A stretch of 64,000 bases of DNA from Rotaria socialis. Its lineage: Eukaryota > Rotifera > Eurotatoria > Philodinida > Philodinidae. Both the position numbers and the translations under genes were made by a program. Location of the stretch: contig CAJNYU010003169.1 in NCBI GenBank assembly GCA_905331475.1, forward strand, positions 49,960 to 113,959, written 5' to 3'. The notes below the pieces were generated by a model. It did no database searches and had not been told where the DNA came from. It saw nothing but the letters and a program-made list of their open reading frames with translations. This document shows, piece after piece, positions 58,302 to 64,000 of the stretch. Every line of letters starts with the position of its first letter. Positions within the stretch are counted from its first letter, which is position 1.

Positions 58302-58581
58302 GATATGTATATCCTACAGAACTACCACTCCATAAGCCTAAAAGAATATTGTTCACAAGTGTAACTGTAAAAAGAAATTTTGTTGCGCGGAACTTTATCC
58401 ATGATCACTTTTAGAAACGATGATATTGTTCGGATTCACATCTCTTAGAGAACTATACAGATGCTTCATTAACTCGTGTAGCCGCCATATAAATACTTAT
58501 ATCATTAACATAACATACTGGCACATACCTTTTGCCACACAATAATGGCATGCATAGTATCCATTAAACTATGTTGCTTTG
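58302..58581. other. Spacer, nothing recognised
   Basis: No gene or repeat identified. Confidence 0.3.
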
Positions 58582-58659
58582 GCCGGCGATGGCGTAGTGG
58601 TTCTATGCATATGATTATTATTAATCAAACATGTGAAGGTTCAATCCATTCCCCCGGCA
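58582..58659 (+). repeat. tRNA-like sequence (SINE head or tRNA pseudogene)
   Basis: Box A TGGCGTAGTGG (58590..58600) fits the RNA polymerase III consensus, and box B GGTTCAATCC (58638..58647) differs from GGTTCGANTCC by one base. GCCGG at the 5' end pairs with CCGGC at the 3' end. The acceptor and T stems have mismatches, and the anticodon arm is oversized with a TTAT-type loop, so this is not a working tRNA gene. No poly-A or terminator T run follows closely. Confidence 0.5.
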
Positions 58660-59096
58660 CGGTGTCTTCGGTGTCAAGGTATACGAAATCGGTAGAATAA
58701 ACAAACGAAGAACACTACTGCACGCCAATCTCGTTATCACTGGCTCGATTACGATTTTCCTTCTGTCGTTTACGTTTTCAAGTTTCTCTTCCTTGCCATC
58801 CTTTCTCTGTTCGTTATCGTGCAGTCTTCTCTTTTGACTGTTGTTTCCGTAAGCGTCCACAAAAATCACAAAAAAGATACATGAATACATGTCACAAATC
58901 AATTTAGTGCATAAACCGAAAAAAATATGTTGTTTTCAACAAATAAATATCGTCCAGGCACGTTAGATATAAAAAGTATTGTACGAATAGCAAAATTAAA
59001 TTCCATACAATCGATAAAGAATAAAGTACCGTCAACATAATAAAACTAGAATTTTCAAAAATCACACTAACGTAAGGAAACCAACCTACCACCACC
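58660..59096. other. Spacer, nothing recognised
   Basis: May be the body of a SINE starting at 58582. No gene. Confidence 0.3.
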
Positions 59097-59481
59097 ATCG
59101 GATTCAAGCAGATTCATTAAGTATCTTTTTCGTTTCAGTTTGGAGCAACGCAAATCAAAAGGTGAAGTCTAAGGAGCCCTGTGGTAGTGACGACGATTAC
59201 TCGCCTAGCTCGATGGTGAAGTCACACCCAAAGGCGTCAGGTGAGGCTAATCCATGCAGGCTATAAAGAAATCGAAATTAGCACAACGTGCTTTCAGCGA
59301 AATCGGATTCAAGCAGATTCATGAAGTATCTTTTTCGTTTCAGTTTGGAGCAACGCAAATCAAAAGGTGAAGTCTAAGGAACCCTGTGGTAGTGACGACG
59401 ATTACTCGCCTAGCTCGATGGTGAAGCCACACCCAAACGCGTCAGGTGAGACTTATCGATTCAGGCTGTAGAGAATTCGGA
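59097..59481. repeat. Two-copy tandem duplication, 205-bp period
   Basis: Copies of about 178 bp start at 59097 and 59302, separated by about 27 bp of unique sequence. They differ at only a handful of positions (for example near 59119, 59172, 59224) until they diverge at the ends. The unit is less AT-rich than the surroundings. It contains a GTTTCAG acceptor-like word and no good reading frame. Confidence 0.85.
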
Positions 59482-59733
59482 ATGTGGGTAATTGCTCAAA
59501 TGGTTTGGAGGGTCCTTTTGACTGTACATTTTTCATTCTGTAAGGCGTTTGATGGTGGATGAACGGCATTGTTTGACGGGATCGATGTGTATAGAGTAGA
59601 AGGTAAGAGGTTGTCATAGGTAGAGGCGAAGGTGAAGATTTTTTTTTCGGAAGACTAGAGTGTGTGATTTTTTGTTAGCTTTTTTCCCTAGACTGAAAGG
59701 ATAGGATCTGGAAACCGTAATTCACCTGTGTCT
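59482..59733. other. Spacer left of the hAT-like element
   Basis: G-rich plus strand with TTTTTTTT at 59640. No gene. Confidence 0.3.
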
Positions 59734-59741
59734 GTCTGTAG

Positions 59742-60184
59742 CAGGCCTCGAAACGGGCCGCGTGGACCGATGGAGCGGTCGGCCTCGGGCAATTCTGTCC
59801 GTCTGGTGGGACGGGCTTAGAAAAGGATTTTAGCGGGCGGTGCCACGGAAATATTTGTGTCGGGCTGTCCGACAACGAGTTGAACGTCAATTTTTCTAGA
59901 AGCATCAAAAGATGCCACATTTTATTCTGATATTGATGTTAGTGAAGCACTTATCATCAATCGATTTTCACAAATTTTTTGCGCTTTGAAGTTTAAACTA
60001 ACCTTATATTTTATCAAATAAATTTTAATTACAAGGAGTTTCTTTGCGCTTGTGAAATAAGTCGACGTGGCTGGGTGGGTGCAAAAAATTGCTCGACGGG
60101 TAGGGCGGGCCGGTCTAGCACAAACTTAAAACTTTTTTCGGGCTGGGGCGGGCCATTTAAAAAATGGCCCGATTTCGATGCCTG
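59742..60184. mobile_element. 443-bp non-autonomous hAT-like element
   Basis: Ends are inverted: CAGGCCTCGAAACGGGCC at the left, and CAGGCATCGAAATCGGGCC read from the right. Flanking octamers GTCTGTAG (59734..59741) and GTCTGCAA (60185..60192) agree at six of eight positions, the target-duplication length of hAT elements. The interior has GC-rich ends and a TTTAAA-centred GGCCATTTAAAAAATGGCC palindrome near the right end. No transposase frame. Confidence 0.75.
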
Positions 60185-60192
60185 GTCTGCAA

Positions 60193-61821
60193 GAATGGCT
60201 CAAGCGCCTATTTTCATGGCAGAAATTAGCATTTCCGCGGCACAATTCCTCATTTTTCGGAGGCAAGGGCATTGTTACGGCACTAGCCAGGGGTTGATCC
60301 ATGACAGGTTCTCGTGAAACAGTCCACTCAGGAGTTGGGATCAACCTGGTGGTGAGCTGATCCCGTACGGAACTTTGAGGTAACCATCGGGAATTTTTTT
60401 AACCATGTATTTTTGTGACTAGTAGTGGCTTCCCCGCCTTAATGATATTTGACACCTTTAGTTTTCGTCTAATTCTTACCTCAGTTCCACTTATTCCCAC
60501 CCGGTTTACAGTTCTCTTTGAAAATATTATCACCAGTTGCTAGCACAAACAACCGATTCTCTGTCCGTTGCATGTATTTCTTCTCTTCGGGATTGCCAGT
60601 CTAGGGCTTAGTGAATCCACTTGCGTTCTCGATGAACGCTACGTTTAAGATAGATGGGGTTATTAAATTTAATGTTAGCGTGGGTAGTTAAATTATAGGA
60701 GCTGGTGAGTATGGGTTTTAGAATTAGAGATGAATGAACGTAGACGCGTGGAGATGTACTTGTGCGATGGACCTTGGTGATCCTTGTGGACCGATGTTAC
60801 GCAGAAGCCTGAATATTGTGATGCAATCGGAACACTGAAATACGTTGATAGTTGCCTATGATAGTATCTAGTAATCAAATAAAACTGCAAGATAGGAAAA
60901 TCAGAGAAAAGTCTGTATAATACCCTGGTGTAAGTTCAAATGCGATCCGTTTCAGCTGATCCCCAAGTGCTGAAATACGCACCCCGATGTTCATTATCAC
61001 GATGCCCTTGTGTAACTAATCGCGCTGGTGAGTACATCATGGAAGATCTTTCTCGGCTTTCCAGAACTCGGTTTACTTTTCATTCATCGTATAACATGAT
61101 TTTTGTGTAAGGCTACTTTCCAAACAATTTAAAGTATTATTAGGAGTAATGCTTGTAGCTAATGATTTATTCCATTACTGTTTTATATGTATTCATTATA
61201 ACAAGATACCCTAGTCTCAATCCTTGCCATTCCTTGAGAAATCCTGAAAGGACCATTCAGAATCCTCTGCAATATAGGAATATATTTGACACAATGCACA
61301 CACATGGTCAGATACACCAGCGAACCTCAAGGAACTATGTACAGATATATGCAGCATTTCCAGTTGAGTTCATTGGGTGCCACTCTACTATCCTTGCTTG
61401 GTTGAATTTACTGTTCATATTTTGTATGTAATATTGCCTTGTCATCTGCATTGGCCATATGCTTCATTTTTTTTCTGTTGTGACTACGCATAGTAAACAA
61501 GCTTGCTCTCCTTGATTATTGTCGTTCATATTTACATTCTCATTTTCGTATGACTCCTGATCATGTACGTCAACATCTGTTTTTCATGTACTGTAAACGA
61601 TATGACAGTATGGTATGAAGAAACAGAATAATGTGTAATACTATTACAAAAATACTACCTCTATCAGAAATTGACACAATATATCGGGAAGTGGCAGATG
61701 ACCAGAGTCAATGACATCAGATAGAAAAAGAGAAAGTGCTCATTTAGTAACGTGCCTCTAACATGTAAAGAAAATAAGCTCAGCTATAGAGCAAAAAAAA
61801 TAATGTTAAGACCAGAGAATA
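60193..61821. other. Gene-poor accessory DNA
   Basis: Base composition shifts to more GC until about 60650, then returns to AT-rich. GGTTGATCC (60292) and GGATCAACC (60339) are inverted. Small open frames (for example 61162..61431) show no family signal. Likely old repeats. Confidence 0.4.
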
Positions 61822-62115
61822 CATCCTATTCTGCAATATTGAACATTTCGGAGCAAATTCCGCGCACGGAACCAATTCCATCTAATTCTTGCAATTCCAT
61901 CTGTCATTTCCAACACAATTACGAGCCGGAATTGGATCATCACTACATGGATAAGAGAGTATAGAATAAAAATAGAAGTTGAAATTCCGGAACTGGACTG
62001 AATTTCGTGCAGTTCCGGTAATCGGATAAAATTCAGGTTTGACCTTTCGGAATCGATAGAACTGATCCCGAAGGTGAAACTGGTTCCGAAATGTTCAGCA
62101 TTGCAGAATAGGATG
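61822..62115. mobile_element. 294-bp TIR element with GGAAT/CCGGAA interior
   Basis: Arms 61822..61851 and 62086..62115 are inverted over 30 bases with two mismatches (CATCCTATTCTGCAAT start). The interior is packed with GGAATT, TTCCGG and CCGGAA words in both orientations. No coding capacity; target duplication not evident. Confidence 0.7.
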
Positions 62116-64000
62116 ACTGCTCTAAGAAAACCTGAATGACTTTTTGTAACATGTGAATAACAATACTTTATATAAGGATGAACAGAGCTTTATTACCTAT
62201 CAAGATGAATAACTGTGATTAAGAATGGTTCATATAATGATTATAAAGGTTTCAAGATGCGGCAAAATTTATACAATGATCAACGTTTGTTATTAGAAAA
62301 AGTACAATTTCCATATATATCGCTACAACGACTTTCATGTCCAAAATGAATACGCAAAAACAATGTCATTTCTCAATTCAGAGTCGAGTCAGATAAAATA
62401 AAATAAATTTTCATTTAGTCCTTTTTGAAACAATCCTTTTTCTCGCATAGCAACAAACATTTCAGTTTTATTTAGGAACAATGTTTTTCATATTCTCAGT
62501 AAGAAACAGTCCTTTAAAGATTCCGATGCATCGGTAGTTGTTGATTTTCATCTCAAGGAAAATACTAGAAGCTGCATTCGTTGTTATCAAAAAGAATGAA
62601 TATTATCCTGATGAAAAAATATTCGTTGAAGCATACTTGAGCCTGCTCGATAATGATACGTCCGTATACATTATTTGTACAGAAAATACAATCTGTAAGA
62701 TGTATAGCTAAGAGTTCGTATCCATTGCTCGAATTGCGTTGAAAAAAGTGTTTCATAATCGATATTTTTATTGATATCCACCGGTTTGTCATTTTCAGAA
62801 AATTATCTCTTCATATGAAGCGAGTTTTTACAGGGTATCTTTTTGTGTACTCAAAAAATAGAGTCAGTACACTATAGAATCGGTCAGTGTGTCCGGTCAT
62901 TTACACAATCACTTTTGAAAGGAGAGTGAGATCTTGATGAAATTTTCTACACACTATCGTCTCAACAATGTCTCGGTTGAGTTCGAAGGTAAACATGATT
63001 CGTTGAGCCATTGCTGAGTTATAGCAAAAATAGTGATTTTTCTATGTGATTATTGACCTATGTCGGTTTTCGCAAAGAACTTTTCCTCACATAATCAAAC
63101 AAAACTCCTCACTACTATATATCATTTGATAGAGAATTTCACGAGCTACAATATGGCATATAAAATATTAGAAAACAAGAAGCCTAAGTCATCTATTAAA
63201 AAGACACTTAAACGAAAATTGGTTCTGTTTTTGTACACGTTCTAAGCGATCGAAAATTAAAGCACCATCTTTCAATCAAAATGATGATACTTCGAAGTTT
63301 TCTGGAGCGGAGAACTCGAGTCTAAGCTCTAATTGCCTCGAAATCCTATTGGTCGAGCACTAGCCAATAGAAATCAAGTTCTGATGGAAAGGACTTGCTA
63401 GGATAATTTTGATATCTATACATACTATGATGACTCACCCGTCTAGAGAAGTTCAGCTCTAGTTCAGAACCGATGAGCTGTTCAAAACTTTCACTATCAT
63501 AAACTTTCAGTATTTGAACAGTTCTTTTCAACGAAGTTAAGCGTTCGAAATAGTTTGACTCTATGATTTGATCATCATGAAAAGCTATACATATCATCGT
63601 CAGGATTGGTTTGGGATATCTCAGACTCAATATCTATGACTCCTTTAATCTGCTATGTGGGACTCACAAGTCATAATGACCTATTCTATGGGATACTGAT
63701 AGGTCCACAAGTCCTTTAATATATGGGTGCCAATAGTTCCTCAAGTTCTATTATATAAGAGCACCGAGAGGTTCTTAATGACTATCCCATGGGTATTCCT
63801 ATACAATGGCGGACCAGCGTCTCAAATATACGTATGGCAATAAACTCTAATGCCTTACTACGAGTTTGAAAAAACGTTTGCAACTTTGCGAAAATACTGC
63901 ACAACTATGTATATTTATGCTGGAAACGAGACATTTTTTCTTTCTTTTTTTCCGTTGAAATAAACAAATTAAAACATATCATTTAAAAAAAAGATTTATT
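62116..64000. other. Right-end sequence, no gene recognised
   Basis: AT-rich. The frame 63346..63630 on the minus strand begins at TTG, lacks an ATG and has no known motif. At 63640-63800 there is a loose 35-40-base repetition (TGGGA/GGTGCC, then ATAGGT/ATAGTT, then CACAAGT/CTCAAGT). It stays unassigned. Confidence 0.4.

Noticed and set aside
58621..58902. 93-codon minus-strand frame with a signal-peptide-like start
   Set aside because: Antisense to the tRNA-like sequence; composition is not protein-like and there is no homology cue.
63346..63630. 94-codon minus-strand frame
   Set aside because: Has no ATG start, no family resemblance, and no splice sites making it an exon.

Overview
This is eukaryotic nuclear DNA, almost certainly from a bdelloid rotifer. 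It is strongly AT-rich and gene-dense. Introns are mostly 45-65 nt with clean GT..AG ends, and several start codons sit just behind a 3' splice-acceptor-like site, as expected where a spliced leader is added. Two loci carry a 'WLD ... VSG/TSG ... IVP ... SIYIF' module that I associate with the expanded bdelloid ADP-ribosyltransferase/TPR proteins. Short interstitial (TGTGGG)/(CCCACA) tracts match the telomere repeat reported for bdelloids. Most genes below are multi-exon models that I assembled by eye from splice sites and reading-frame phase.
Layout. 1-6 kb: a JPT1/HN1-like gene running off the left edge (-), a stand-alone copy of the bdelloid module (+), and a group II PLP-dependent decarboxylase with an extra N-terminal region (-). 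6.3 kb: an 88-nt poly-G tract ending in an assembly gap. 7.4-8.6 kb: decayed coding sequence. 9.4-10.5 kb: a seven-helix receptor. 11.2-21 kb: three minus-strand genes, a GEN1 Holliday-junction resolvase, a TMEM41B-type VTT scramblase and a 12-exon haem-containing soluble guanylate cyclase. 21-25.5 kb: gene-poor, with inverted repeats and a broken reading frame. 25.6-29.6 kb: an ABCC/MRP transporter flanked by telomere-like tracts.
29.9-41.1 kb: two nearly identical short-chain dehydrogenase genes in direct orientation enclose a secreted C45/acid-ceramidase-like hydrolase, a 1.45-kb Tc1/mariner-type non-autonomous element with AAGGGTTTAT subterminal repeats, a VAP-like MSP protein, a coiled-coil protein, and a U-box gene with a 0.46-kb foldback element in one intron. 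41.5-48.2 kb: a compact minus-strand trio of mitochondrial lipoate-protein ligase, GRIP-domain golgin and FASTK/RAP protein. 49.4-50.8 kb: a class IV sirtuin.
The last 13 kb is accessory. It holds a broken ART/TPR gene, a two-gene transposon remnant (BEN-like protein plus a transposase-like protein), three small TIR elements including one hAT-like element with 8-bp near-identical target duplications, a tRNA-like sequence and a 205-bp-period tandem duplication.
The intact genes are ordinary cellular functions (DNA repair, lipid scrambling, NO/O2-cGMP signalling, lipoylation, Golgi tethering, mitochondrial RNA, chromatin deacylation) and do not form one pathway. The unusual biology lies in the mobile DNA, the duplicated SDR pair, the bdelloid-specific module proteins and the extra domains on the decarboxylase, sirtuin and GEN1.
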